Shown here piece after piece: positions 17,836-25,986 of a stretch of DNA of 64,000 nucleotides. Each line of letters opens with the position of its first letter. The first letter of the stretch is position 1. Position numbers and translations under genes: made by a program. Below the pieces are notes generated by a model. That model was not told the DNA's origin and ran no database searches. It saw only the letters and a list, made by a program, of their open reading frames with translations. This stretch comes from Limnohabitans sp. MMS-10A-192 (GTDB taxonomy: Bacteria > Pseudomonadota > Gammaproteobacteria > Burkholderiales > Burkholderiaceae_C), in NCBI RefSeq assembly GCF_003063335.1, contig NZ_NERX01000007.1, positions 147,903 through 211,902 of the forward strand, written 5' to 3'.

Positions 17836-19029
17836 TTAGAGGCGGCAACCAGCGCCAGAGTCGGCCAAGGCCTTGGCGGCGACGCTGATCACTTTGTTTT
17901 CCTTGTTGGAGACCTCGCGCAGGTAGATGTCCTGCACAGGGTTGTGCGCCTTGCTCATGGTCCACTTGCCGCGTGGGCTGTCGATCACGGCCACTTCCAT
18001 GGCCTTGATCATGGCGGCTTTTTTGCTGACATCGCCTTGAACCGCGTTGGCGCCTTGCACCAACAGCAAGCCGGTGTCATAGCCTTGAACGGCGTACACA
18101 TCGGGTTGCATCTTGAAGGTTTTGGCGTAGTTCAGGCGGAACTCTTTGTTGCGCTTGGTCTCGATGCCGTCACCGTAGTGCAGCGTGGTCAGCACGCCAT
18201 CGGCTGCGGGGCCAGCGGCATCCAACACGCCTTCGGTCAGGAAGCCCGAGCCGTAAAGCGGGATCTTGCCCTTGAGGCCAGCGGCCGCGTAGTCCTTGAG
18301 GAATTTGGCGGCACCGCCACCCGCAAAGAAGCAGGCCACGGCGTCGGGTTTGAGCGCGGCGATTTCGGTCAGCAGCGCCTGGAACTCGACGTTGGGGAAG
18401 GGCAGGCCCAGCTCTTTGACAATGGTGCCACCGGCCTTGGTGTAGCTCTCCTTGAAGCCTTCATAAGCCTCGTCGCCAGCGGCGTATTTCCAGGTGATCC
18501 AGACGGCCTTTTTGTGGCCACGCTTGACCATGGCCTCGCCCAGCGCCATGGTGGGCTGGCTGTTGGAGAAGCTGGTGCGGAACACGTTGGGGGCACATTG
18601 CGCACGGGTAGCGATGTGCACGCCTGCGTTGGGGATCAGGCTGATCACGCCGCTGTCGCGGGCCACTTTGTGAATGCCCATCTGCACGCCCGAATGGACG
18701 GTGCCGATCAGCACATCGACTTTGTCGCGCTGCACCAGTTTGTTGGCGTTCTCGATGGCTTTGGACGGCTCGGATTCGTCATCGACCTTGAACCACTCGA
18801 TCTCGCGACCGCCGAGCTTGCCGCCTTGTTCATTGATGGCCATGCGCACGCCGTTTTCGATGGCCATGCCCAGCTGGGCAAAGGTGCCGGTGTAGGGCAG
18901 CATGAAGCCCACACGGATCTTGCCGGTTTGGGCCAGCACACTTTGGGGCAGCAGCAAGCCGGTAGTGCTTGCGCCCACAAGGGCCGCGCTGTGGCTGAGC
19001 ATTTGGCGGCGGGATGGGGAATGGGTCAT
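17836..19029 (-). CDS. livK: periplasmic substrate-binding protein of the Liv-type ABC importer
   Basis: A 397-residue type I periplasmic binding protein (Peripla_BP_6/ANF-receptor fold). The signal sequence carries SRRQML followed by a hydrophobic stretch and an A-Q cut region, which fits a Tat or Sec signal. The mature part begins KIRVGFMLPYTGTFAQLG and contains a typical VLIGTVHSGVQMG hinge. The ligand cannot be read from sequence; the following monooxygenase, SDR and symporter genes favour a catabolic organic acid. First gene of a long minus-strand array. Confidence 0.9.
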   Translation of the reverse strand: MTHSPSRRQMLSHSAALVGASTTGLLLPQSVLAQTGKIRVGFMLPYTGTFAQLGMAIENGVRMAINEQGGKLGGREIEWFKVDDESEPSKAIENANKLVQRDKVDVLIGTVHSGVQMGIHKVARDSGVISLIPNAGVHIATRAQCAPNVFRTSFSNSQPTMALGEAMVKRGHKKAVWITWKYAAGDEAYEGFKESYTKAGGTIVKELGLPFPNVEFQALLTEIAALKPDAVACFFAGGGAAKFLKDYAAAGLKGKIPLYGSGFLTEGVLDAAGPAADGVLTTLHYGDGIETKRNKEFRLNYAKTFKMQPDVYAVQGYDTGLLLVQGANAVQGDVSKKAAMIKAMEVAVIDSPRGKWTMSKAHNPVQDIYLREVSNKENKVISVAAKALADSGAGCRL

Positions 19030-19307
19030 GTCAAGGGTCTCCAGTTCATGCTTTTCAAGGAAGGCGTTGGAATTTTTTCCGAAACGCTGCTGAACAGCAT
19101 AGCGGACGAGAATCAGCTGGTTGATGCATTATGTTGCACAAGAGACACTTCGGGAACTAGGTGATTTCCCGAATAATCGCCATAAAGATGCAGGAAATCG
19201 CAACTTTTGGGGCATGGACGGCGGGCTCAAGCAGGCAGTTACAGCTGCGGCGCAATGTCCCAGCGCCCATGCCAAGGGGCGGTGCGAGATGCATGAAGGG
19301 GGGAGTT

Positions 19308-19384
19308 TGGCCTGTCCGACAGGAATCGAACCTGTGACCCACAGCTTAGAAGGCTGTTGCTCTATCCAACTGAGCTACGGACAG
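19308..19384 (-). tRNA. tRNA-Arg (anticodon TCT)
   Basis: Cloverleaf of 77 bases including an encoded CCA. Acceptor CTGTCCG pairs fully with CGGACAG, the anticodon stem-loop CAGCCTTCTAAGCTG carries TCT, and the T loop is GGTTCGATTCC. It starts only about 3 bases beyond the T-tract of the terminator that follows tRNA-Pro. Confidence 0.95.
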
Positions 19385-19387
19385 TTT

Positions 19388-19417
19388 CAAAAACAAAAAA
19401 GGCCCTGACGGGCCTTT
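19388..19417 (-). terminator. terminator-like hairpin between tRNA-Pro and tRNA-Arg
   Basis: Stem AAAGGCCC / GGGCCTTT (8 bp, loop TGAC or its complement) at 19398-19417, followed on the minus strand by TTTTTTGTTT. It lies after tRNA-Pro and immediately before tRNA-Arg in the direction of transcription. Confidence 0.7.
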
Positions 19418-19448
19418 GATGCTAAGTGCCCTCGCGGGTCTTAAGGAA

Positions 19449-19525
19449 TGGTCGGAGCGGCGGGATTCGAACTCGCGACCCTCTGCTCCCAAAGCAGATG
19501 CGCTACCAGGCTGCGCTACGCTCCG
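19449..19525 (-). tRNA. tRNA-Pro (anticodon TGG)
   Basis: Cloverleaf of 77 bases with encoded CCA. Acceptor CGGAGCG pairs with CGCTCCG, D arm AGCGCAGCCTGGTAGCGC, anticodon stem-loop CTGCTTTGGGAGCAG with TGG, T loop AGTTCGAATCC. Confidence 0.96.
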
Positions 19526-19581
19526 ACTGCCGTTATTCTAACCAGCAAATCGCCTGTTCTTGGGTTGGGCGTTAAAAAACT

Positions 19582-20274
19582 TCAGCGTTTTTTGTACTGA
19601 GCGGCACCAAATAAGGCCTTTTGGGCTTTGTCGTCCAGCAAAGGTTTACGAGCATCGGCCAGCACTTGCACGGCTTTTTGTACGGCGGGACGTTCGGCGA
19701 TGCGGTCAAACCAGACTTTGAGGTGAGGGTAATCGGCCCAGTCGATGCCCTGGTTTTGCCAGCTGCGCAGCCAGGGGAAGATGGCCATGTCGGCCACGGA
19801 GTACTCATCGCCTGCGATCCAGTCATGGTTTTTGAGCTGTTTGTCCATCACGCCATACAAGCGCTTGGCCTCGTTGGTGTAACGGTTGATGCCGTACTCG
19901 ATTTTTTCGGGGGCGTAGATGCGAAAGTGGTGGGCTTGGCCCAGCATGGGGCCCACGCCGCCCATTTGGAACATCAGCCATTGCAGCACATCGTATTTGG
20001 CGCGGTCACTTTGCGGCAAAAATTTGCCGGTCTTGCCCGCCAGGTACAGCAAGATGGCGCCGGACTCGAACAGGGCGATGGGCTTGCCGTCCGGACCGTC
20101 GGAATCCACCAATGCGGGGATCTTGTTGTTGGGGCTGATTTTCAGGAATGCGGACTTGAACTGGTCGCCGGTGCCGATGTTGATGGCATGGACCTTGTAG
20201 GGCAGGCCACATTCTTCCAGCATGATGTGGATTTTGTGGCCATTGGGCGTGGGCCATGTGTACAGGTCGATCAT
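19582..20274 (-). CDS. glutathione S-transferase, YfcG/Nu-class-like
   Basis: A 230-residue GST. The thioredoxin-like N-terminal domain starts MIDLYTWPTPNGHKI, the pattern of the YfcG/YghU (Nu) class, which has disulfide-bond oxidoreductase activity with glutathione. The SPNNKIPALVD loop with cis-proline and the FESGAILLYLA glutathione contact follow, and the helical C-domain begins near residue 90. ATG at 20274 matches this class. Transcribed alone after the terminator of the acyl-CoA operon. Confidence 0.9.
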   Translation of the reverse strand: MIDLYTWPTPNGHKIHIMLEECGLPYKVHAINIGTGDQFKSAFLKISPNNKIPALVDSDGPDGKPIALFESGAILLYLAGKTGKFLPQSDRAKYDVLQWLMFQMGGVGPMLGQAHHFRIYAPEKIEYGINRYTNEAKRLYGVMDKQLKNHDWIAGDEYSVADMAIFPWLRSWQNQGIDWADYPHLKVWFDRIAERPAVQKAVQVLADARKPLLDDKAQKALFGAAQYKKR

Positions 20275-20312
20275 GGGAGCTTGCTTTCTGTCGGAGTCAA
20301 AGAGGTGATGAT

Positions 20313-20354
20313 GGCAAAAAAACGGCCTGCCACACATCTGCGCAGCAGGCCGTT
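20313..20354 (-). terminator. terminator of the acyl-CoA operon
   Basis: 11-bp stem AAACGGCCTGC / GCAGGCCGTTT (20320-20330 with 20344-20354) with a 13-base loop, followed on the minus strand by a run of seven T. It lies just after the acyl-CoA dehydrogenase stop. Confidence 0.82.
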
Positions 20355-20375
20355 TGTCCGGTCAGCTTTCAAGCT

Positions 20376-21635
20376 TCAGCTGCCGCGTGTGATGGGCATG
20401 TCCACTTCGCCGGGCATGGCCAGGTGTTTGGCCAACTCCAGCTTGGCCAGCGAGTTGCGGTGCACCTCGTCCGGACCGTCGGCCAGGCGCAATGTGCGCT
20501 GGTGGGCGTAGGCATAGGCCAGCGGGAAGTCTTGCGACACGCCGCCACCGCCGTGGGCCTGGATGGCCCAGTCGATGATTTGGCAGGCCATTTGAGGGGC
20601 CACGATCTTGATCATGGCGATCTCGGCCTTGGCGACCTTGTTGCCCACGGTGTCCATCATGGAGGCGGCTTTGAGGGTCAGCAGGCGGGCCTGCTCGATC
20701 ATGCAGCGTGACTCGGCAATGCGCTCTTGCCAAACCGTTTGGCGAGCCACTTCGCGGCCAAAGGCCACGCGGCTGTTCAGGCGTTTGCACATCAGCTCCA
20801 GCGCGCGCTCAGCGATGCCGATGGTGCGCATGCAGTGGTGGATGCGTCCAGGGCCCAAGCGGCCTTGTGCGATTTCAAAGCCACGGCCTTCGCCCAGCAG
20901 GATGTTGTCGGCGGGAACGCGCACGTTTTTGAGCACCACTTCCATGTGGCCGTGCGGCGCATCGTCGTAGCCAAACACCGACAGGGCACGCACCACGGTG
21001 ATGCCTGGCGTATTGGCAGGAACCACGATCATGGATTGCTGTTCGTGACGGCCTGCATCGGGGTTGGTCTTGCCCATCACGATGTAGACGGCGCAACGTG
21101 GGTCACCGGCGCCGGACGACCACCACTTGCGGCCGTTGATGACGTATTCGTTGCCATCGCGGCGGATGTCGCATTCGATGTTGGTCGCATCCGAAGAGGC
21201 CACATCGGGCTCGGTCATCAGGAAGGCCGAACGGATTTCACCGCGCAGCAGAGGCTCGAGCCATTCGTCTTTGAGGGATTCGCTGGCGTAGCGTTCCAGC
21301 GTTTCCATGTTGCCCGTGTCGGGGGCCGAGCAGTTGAAGATTTCTGCGGCAAAGGGCACGCGGCCCATGATCTCGCACAAGGGCGCGTATTCGAGGTTCG
21401 ACAGGCCTTGCGGTGCGCGAGGCGACTTGGGCAGGAACAGGTTCCACAGGCCGGCTTTGCGGGCCAGGGGCTTGAGTTCTTCGACGATCTTGGTTGGAAT
21501 CCAGGCGTTGCCTTTGGCACGGTTTTCGGCAATCTCGTCGAAAAAGCGCTGCTCGTTCGGGTAGATGTGCTCGTCCATGAAGGCCAGCAAGCGCGCTTGC
21601 ATCTCCTTGACCTTGGGGGTGTATTCAAAATCCAT
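20376..21635 (-). CDS. acyl-CoA dehydrogenase, ACAD10/11-like
   Basis: FAD enzyme that introduces the alpha-beta double bond in acyl-CoA. The 419-residue protein has the expected N-terminal helical domain, the middle barrel with the [17 protein letters not shown] flavin segment and the C-terminal helical domain ending with [20 protein letters not shown] and LADGPDEVH. That last motif is typical of the ACAD10/11 branch rather than short-chain enzymes. The gene directly before it encodes an APH-like kinase, which is fused to this enzyme in animal ACAD10/11. Last gene of a five-gene operon. Confidence 0.92.
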   Translation of the reverse strand: MDFEYTPKVKEMQARLLAFMDEHIYPNEQRFFDEIAENRAKGNAWIPTKIVEELKPLARKAGLWNLFLPKSPRAPQGLSNLEYAPLCEIMGRVPFAAEIFNCSAPDTGNMETLERYASESLKDEWLEPLLRGEIRSAFLMTEPDVASSDATNIECDIRRDGNEYVINGRKWWSSGAGDPRCAVYIVMGKTNPDAGRHEQQSMIVVPANTPGITVVRALSVFGYDDAPHGHMEVVLKNVRVPADNILLGEGRGFEIAQGRLGPGRIHHCMRTIGIAERALELMCKRLNSRVAFGREVARQTVWQERIAESRCMIEQARLLTLKAASMMDTVGNKVAKAEIAMIKIVAPQMACQIIDWAIQAHGGGGVSQDFPLAYAYAHQRTLRLADGPDEVHRNSLAKLELAKHLAMPGEVDMPITRGS

Positions 21636-21667
21636 GGGGTGTCTCCTTGTGGGTCAGGGGGTGAAAA

Positions 21668-22753
21668 TCAGAATTTGCAGGCGAATTGCCAAGCCAGCTC
21701 GGCCATGGGTTTGGCGCCTGCGCCGGACGTCTTGGCCTGGTCGCTGGAGGCAGTGCCGTCCTCGACGCGTTTGGCAATGCCTTGCAAGATGGCCGCGATG
21801 CGGAACATGTTGTAGGCCAGGTAGAAGTTCCAGTCCTTGGCCAAAGCCTCAGGTGTGGTGAAGCCGGTGCGTGCGCAGTAGCGGCGGATGTACTCTGCCT
21901 CGGACGGAATGCCCAGGGCGTCCAGGTCCAGTCCGCCAATGCCTCGGAAGGTGCCTGGCTTGATGTGCCAGGCCATGCAGTGGTAGCTGAAGTCGGCCAG
22001 CGGGTGACCCAATGTGGACAGCTCCCAGTCGAGCACGGCGAGCACGCGTGGCTCGGTGGGGTGGAACATCAGATTGTCCAAGCGGTAGTCACCGTGCACG
22101 ATGCTGACCAAGGTTTCGCTTTTCGCGCTGTCCGGGATGTTTTGGGGCAACCACGCCATCAGCTTGTCCATCTCGGGGATGGGCTGTGTGATGGAGGCCA
22201 CGTATTGCTTGCTCCAGCGGCCGATCTGGCGTTCGATGTAGTTGCCGGGCTTGCCATAACTGGCCAGGCCTTGCTTGGCAAAGTCGACCTTGTGCAGCGC
22301 GGCCATCACGCGGTTCATCTCGTCGTAAATGTCACCACGCTCGGCGGGTGTCATGCCGGGCAGGGCCTGGTCCCACAGCACGCGGCCTTGCACAAACTCC
22401 ATGACGTAGAAGGCGCGGCCGATGACCGATTCGTCGTCGCAGAGCACATGCATCTGGGCCACAGGCACATCGGTGCCGTGCAGGCCTTTCATGACCGCAA
22501 ATTCGCGCTCGATGGCGTGGGCCGAAGGCAGCAGCTTGGCCACCGGGCCAGGCTTGGCCCGCATCACGTACTGACGCGATGGCGTGATGAGCTTGTAGGT
22601 GGGGTTGGACTGGCCGCCCTTGAACATTTCCACGCTCAAGGGGCCAGCAAAGCCCTCCAGCTTGGCGCTGAGCCAAGCTTCCAGGGCAGAGATGTCGAAG
22701 GCGTGGGAGCCCGTGACAGGCCGGGTCCCCACGAAATGATCAAAAGCACTCAT
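21668..22753 (-). CDS. phosphotransferase family protein (APH/ACAD10-11 N-domain-like)
   Basis: A 361-residue aminoglycoside-phosphotransferase-like kinase. The nucleotide loop FKGGQSNPTYKL, the catalytic Brenner motif VHGDYRLDNLMF and the metal-binding VLDWELSTLG are present. In animals this domain is fused to acyl-CoA dehydrogenase (ACAD10/11) and phosphorylates 4-hydroxyacyl-CoAs; in bacteria the two are often adjacent genes. Hence a role in 4-hydroxy acid degradation is plausible rather than antibiotic resistance. It is 32 bases upstream of the acyl-CoA dehydrogenase gene. Confidence 0.88.
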   Translation of the reverse strand: MSAFDHFVGTRPVTGSHAFDISALEAWLSAKLEGFAGPLSVEMFKGGQSNPTYKLITPSRQYVMRAKPGPVAKLLPSAHAIEREFAVMKGLHGTDVPVAQMHVLCDDESVIGRAFYVMEFVQGRVLWDQALPGMTPAERGDIYDEMNRVMAALHKVDFAKQGLASYGKPGNYIERQIGRWSKQYVASITQPIPEMDKLMAWLPQNIPDSAKSETLVSIVHGDYRLDNLMFHPTEPRVLAVLDWELSTLGHPLADFSYHCMAWHIKPGTFRGIGGLDLDALGIPSEAEYIRRYCARTGFTTPEALAKDWNFYLAYNMFRIAAILQGIAKRVEDGTASSDQAKTSGAGAKPMAELAWQFACKF

Positions 22754-22802
22754 GGGGCACCTGTGTCCGCTGATGTCAGCGGTGATTGATAAAAATTGCG
22801 GC

Positions 22803-23522
22803 TCAGTGATCCGCGTTCACGATGGCCATCAAGCCATCGCGGTCCAACACGACCAGACCACCCGGCTCGATGCGGATGATGTGCTCGCGTTCCATTTGCT
22901 TGAGTTCCTGGTTGACGCGCTGACGCGATGCGCCCAGCAGCTGTGCCAGTTCTTCCTGCGCCAGCTGCAAGCTGATGCGAATCGCCTTGGCGTCCGACAA
23001 GCTCGGCGTGCCGTAGCTGCGCAGCAAGTGGTTGAGCTGTTTGGCCAGACGCGCACGCAAGGGCAGGGTGTTGAGGTCTTCCACCAAACCGTAGAGTTGG
23101 CGAATGCGACGCGATTGCAAGCGCAGCATGGCTTCGGAGAACTCGACGTGCTGCGACAAGATTTTTTTGAAGTCGGCCTTGGCCACATTCAATGTGGTGG
23201 TCTCGCCATGTGCGTAACAGTCGTGCGTGCGGCGATCCCCGTCGAAGATCGACACATCGCCAAACCAGATGCCAGGCTCCACATAGGTCAAGGTGATCTG
23301 CTTGCCCGAGACTGAGGTCGAGCTCACGCGCACCGCACCCTTGGCGCAGGCGATCCACTGCTCGGGAGGGTCCCCCCGCGCAGCGAGCATGTCGCCGTCC
23401 TTGAATCGTTTGACGTAAGCGCATCGAAGTATGTCGTGCCGAAGCGATGGTGAAAGGGTTGAAAACCAGCGACCGCTGTTGATCGCTTCTCTTTCTTCCA
23501 TTGTCAGAATGGGTTCGTCCAT
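22803..23522 (-). CDS. Crp/Fnr family transcriptional regulator
   Basis: A 239-residue regulator. A cNMP-binding-like beta barrel (about residues 20-135, with GIWFGDVSIFDGDRRTHD) is followed by the dimer helix and a C-terminal winged helix (about 165-225, recognition region QEELAQLLGASRQRVNQEL). The ligand-pocket Arg-Thr of true cAMP binders is partly retained (DRRTHD), so cAMP binding is possible but not shown. No cysteines suitable for an Fnr iron-sulfur cluster are seen at the N-terminus. It sits inside the acyl-CoA operon and may control it. Confidence 0.88.
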   Translation of the reverse strand: MDEPILTMEEREAINSGRWFSTLSPSLRHDILRCAYVKRFKDGDMLAARGDPPEQWIACAKGAVRVSSTSVSGKQITLTYVEPGIWFGDVSIFDGDRRTHDCYAHGETTTLNVAKADFKKILSQHVEFSEAMLRLQSRRIRQLYGLVEDLNTLPLRARLAKQLNHLLRSYGTPSLSDAKAIRISLQLAQEELAQLLGASRQRVNQELKQMEREHIIRIEPGGLVVLDRDGLMAIVNADH

Positions 23523-23579
23523 GGGCTGTCTTTTCAGTGACTGGTAAAGGGTTTTTTGTCGCCTGGGGGACCGGGCGGC

Positions 23580-24359
23580 TTATTCGTATTGCGGTGTTTG
23601 CTTGTTCAGGAACGCAGCAATGCCGATGCCGGCGTTGTGGTGGTGCAGGTTCTTGACGAAGTTGTCGCGCTCGCGCGCCAGCTGTGCGTTGAGCGTGCTG
23701 CCATCGGCATCGGCCAACAGTTCCTTGATGCTGCTCAGCGCGTTCGGTGCGCGGGCATTGAGTTGGGCTGCCAGTTGCAGGGCTTGCTCCAGCGCTTGAC
23801 CGGCTTCGCTCAAGCGGTTGACCACGCCCAGTTGCTGCAGGCGCTCGGCACCGATGCGCTCACCGCACATGAGCAGTTCGGTGGCCAGCTGGCGCGGCAC
23901 AGCGCGAGACAGGCTCCAGCTGCCGCCGCCATCGGGCGACAGGGCGATGCCGCTGTAGGCCATCACGAACACGCTGTTGCGCGCCGCCACGATCATGTCG
24001 CAGGCCAAAGCGAGCGAGAAACCTGCACCGGCCGCAGGGCCTTCGACCGCTGCGATCACAGGCTTGGGGAAGGTGCGGATGGCTTCGATCCAGTTGTGCA
24101 GGCCTTCGATGCTTTGCGCTTGGTGCTCGGGTGGCAGCTGGCGGTTGTTTTGCAAACGCTGCAAATTGCCGCCCGCGCTGAAGATGCCGTTGGCCCCGGT
24201 GATGACCACGCTGCGCACATCCGGATTCGACTCGGCCACGCTCAACGCTTCGACCCCGGCCGCATACATCTCGGGGCCCAGTGCATTGCGAAACTCCGGG
24301 TTGCTGAGGGTCAAGACCAAGGTCTGGCCTTCGCTGGTGCTGAGCAGTTGTGCGGTCAT
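23580..24359 (-). CDS. enoyl-CoA hydratase/isomerase family protein
   Basis: A 259-residue crotonase-fold enzyme. The oxyanion-hole strands are FSAGGNLQRL and EGPAAGAGFSLALACD. The usual first catalytic Glu position is replaced, while the SPDGGGSW segment keeps the Asp used by PaaG-type isomerases, so isomerisation of a ring or chain double bond is as likely as hydration. Four bases separate its start from the stop of the 3-hydroxyacyl-CoA dehydrogenase gene, so it is the second gene of the operon. Confidence 0.88.
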   Translation of the reverse strand: MTAQLLSTSEGQTLVLTLSNPEFRNALGPEMYAAGVEALSVAESNPDVRSVVITGANGIFSAGGNLQRLQNNRQLPPEHQAQSIEGLHNWIEAIRTFPKPVIAAVEGPAAGAGFSLALACDMIVAARNSVFVMAYSGIALSPDGGGSWSLSRAVPRQLATELLMCGERIGAERLQQLGVVNRLSEAGQALEQALQLAAQLNARAPNALSSIKELLADADGSTLNAQLARERDNFVKNLHHHNAGIGIAAFLNKQTPQYE

Positions 24360-24363
24360 TGCT

Positions 24364-25884
24364 TTACTCTTCGGTGTGCATCAAAGACAGGCCAATGGCG
24401 CCACGGCGACGCAACCAGGGGCTGGGGCGATAACGTGGATCACCGTAGACCGTTTGCAGGTTGAACAGCACTTCAAGGATGCTGTCCGGGCCCAGGCGGT
24501 TGCCCATGGCCAAGGGGCCCATGGGGTAAGCCAGGCCCAGCGTGACCGCGGTTTCCAGGTCTTGTGGGCTGCAGATGCGCTGCTGGCAAATGTCGGACGC
24601 GATGTTGACGATGGTGGCCACCACGCGTTGCGTGACAAAGCCACCGCTGTCGCGGATCACCGAGACGGCTTTGCCGTCTCGTGCAAACAGGGCGTGCGCC
24701 GCGTCGCGCATGTCTGCGCGGGTGGCGGGGTTGGTGGCCAGAACGCGGCGCTTGGTCGAGCCGTCTGCAAACAGCATGTCGATGCCCACGGTGCGGGCCG
24801 GGTCCAGTCGCTCGACCACGGCCACGGTGGTGATGTCAAAGCCCAGTGGCGCCACAAGGGTCAGGGCCTCGGGTGAGGGCGATGCACCGGTTTCGATTTG
24901 GGCGCCCAGGTCTTTGAGCAGTTGCAGCAGTTCCATGCGGCGCGCGGCGCGCGGCGAGACCCACACAGGAGGGATGATCTCGACCGTGGGCACAGGTGGT
25001 TCTGCAGGCACTTGCGCCGCACCTTCTACGTATTTGTAAAAGCCTTCGCCGACTTTTTTGCCGACCACACCACCGGCCAGGCGCTGGGCGGTGATCACGT
25101 TGGGGCGGTAGCGCGGCTCCTCGTAATACTGGTGGTAAATCGATTCGATCACATGGTGCGAAACGTCCAGCGCCGTCAGGTCAAACAACTCGAAGGGGCC
25201 GAGTTTGAAGCCGACCTGGTCGCGCAGGATGCGGTCAATGGTGGCGAAATCGGCCACGCCTTCGCTCACGATGCGCAGGGCTTCGGTGCCATAACCGCGA
25301 CCAGCATGGTTGACGATGAAGCCGGGGGTGTCTTGGGCCTGCACAGGCGTGTGGCCCATCTGGCGGGCAAATTCGGACAGACGCTCGCAAACCGCAGCAT
25401 CGGTTTTCAGGCCCGCAATGACCTCGACCACTTTCATCAGCGGCACGGGGTTGAAGAAGTGGTAACCCGCAAACTGCGCCGGGCGCTGCAGGGCAGCTGC
25501 AATGGCGGTCACGGACAGCGAAGAGGTGTTGGTCACCAGCACGGCGCTGGTGGGCAGCACTTTTTCCAGATCGCTGAACAGGCTTTTCTTGATCTCAAGT
25601 TTTTCAACGATGGCTTCGACCACCAATTCGCACTCCGCCAAGTCTTGCAGGCTGGTGGCGCCGAGCAAGCGGCTTTTGTAAGCAGCGACGGCTTCGGGTG
25701 TCAGGCGGCCTTTTTCTTGCAGCTTGTCCCATTGCTGGAACACGGCATCGCGCGCCTTCTGAATGGCTTCGGCCTGTGTGTCGTACAGCCAGACTTGGCT
25801 GCCCGCTTGCGCGGCGATTTGGGCAATGCCCCGGCCCATGGCGCCGGCGCCAATGATGGCGACTTTGGAGAATGCGAGAGTCAT
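24364..25884 (-). CDS. 3-hydroxyacyl-CoA dehydrogenase, PaaH-like
   Basis: NAD-dependent beta-oxidation enzyme of 506 residues, about twice the size of simple short-chain enzymes because the C-terminal dehydrogenase domain occurs twice (residues about 190-285 and 410-500), as in PaaH-type proteins. The NAD site IIGAGAMGRGIAQ is at residues 9-21 and the catalytic HFFNPVPLMKVVEV follows. The ATG at 25884 is preferred to an upstream TTG. First gene of the operon with enoyl-CoA hydratase, Crp-type regulator, APH-like kinase and acyl-CoA dehydrogenase. Confidence 0.92.
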   Translation of the reverse strand: MTLAFSKVAIIGAGAMGRGIAQIAAQAGSQVWLYDTQAEAIQKARDAVFQQWDKLQEKGRLTPEAVAAYKSRLLGATSLQDLAECELVVEAIVEKLEIKKSLFSDLEKVLPTSAVLVTNTSSLSVTAIAAALQRPAQFAGYHFFNPVPLMKVVEVIAGLKTDAAVCERLSEFARQMGHTPVQAQDTPGFIVNHAGRGYGTEALRIVSEGVADFATIDRILRDQVGFKLGPFELFDLTALDVSHHVIESIYHQYYEEPRYRPNVITAQRLAGGVVGKKVGEGFYKYVEGAAQVPAEPPVPTVEIIPPVWVSPRAARRMELLQLLKDLGAQIETGASPSPEALTLVAPLGFDITTVAVVERLDPARTVGIDMLFADGSTKRRVLATNPATRADMRDAAHALFARDGKAVSVIRDSGGFVTQRVVATIVNIASDICQQRICSPQDLETAVTLGLAYPMGPLAMGNRLGPDSILEVLFNLQTVYGDPRYRPSPWLRRRGAIGLSLMHTEE

Positions 25885-25986
25885 AGTGGATGTTTGCAAA
25901 TAACAGAGGTCTCAAACAGTCAAAGGACAGTCCGTGCGGTAACGGCGAGCTAACAAGCCTTTGAAGAGGCCATTATGGCCTCAGAT

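Noticed and set aside
19121..19408. Plus-strand open frame ending in a TGIEPVTHSLEG-like peptide
   Set aside because: It is the antisense translation of tRNA-Arg; this peptide is a well-known annotation artefact.
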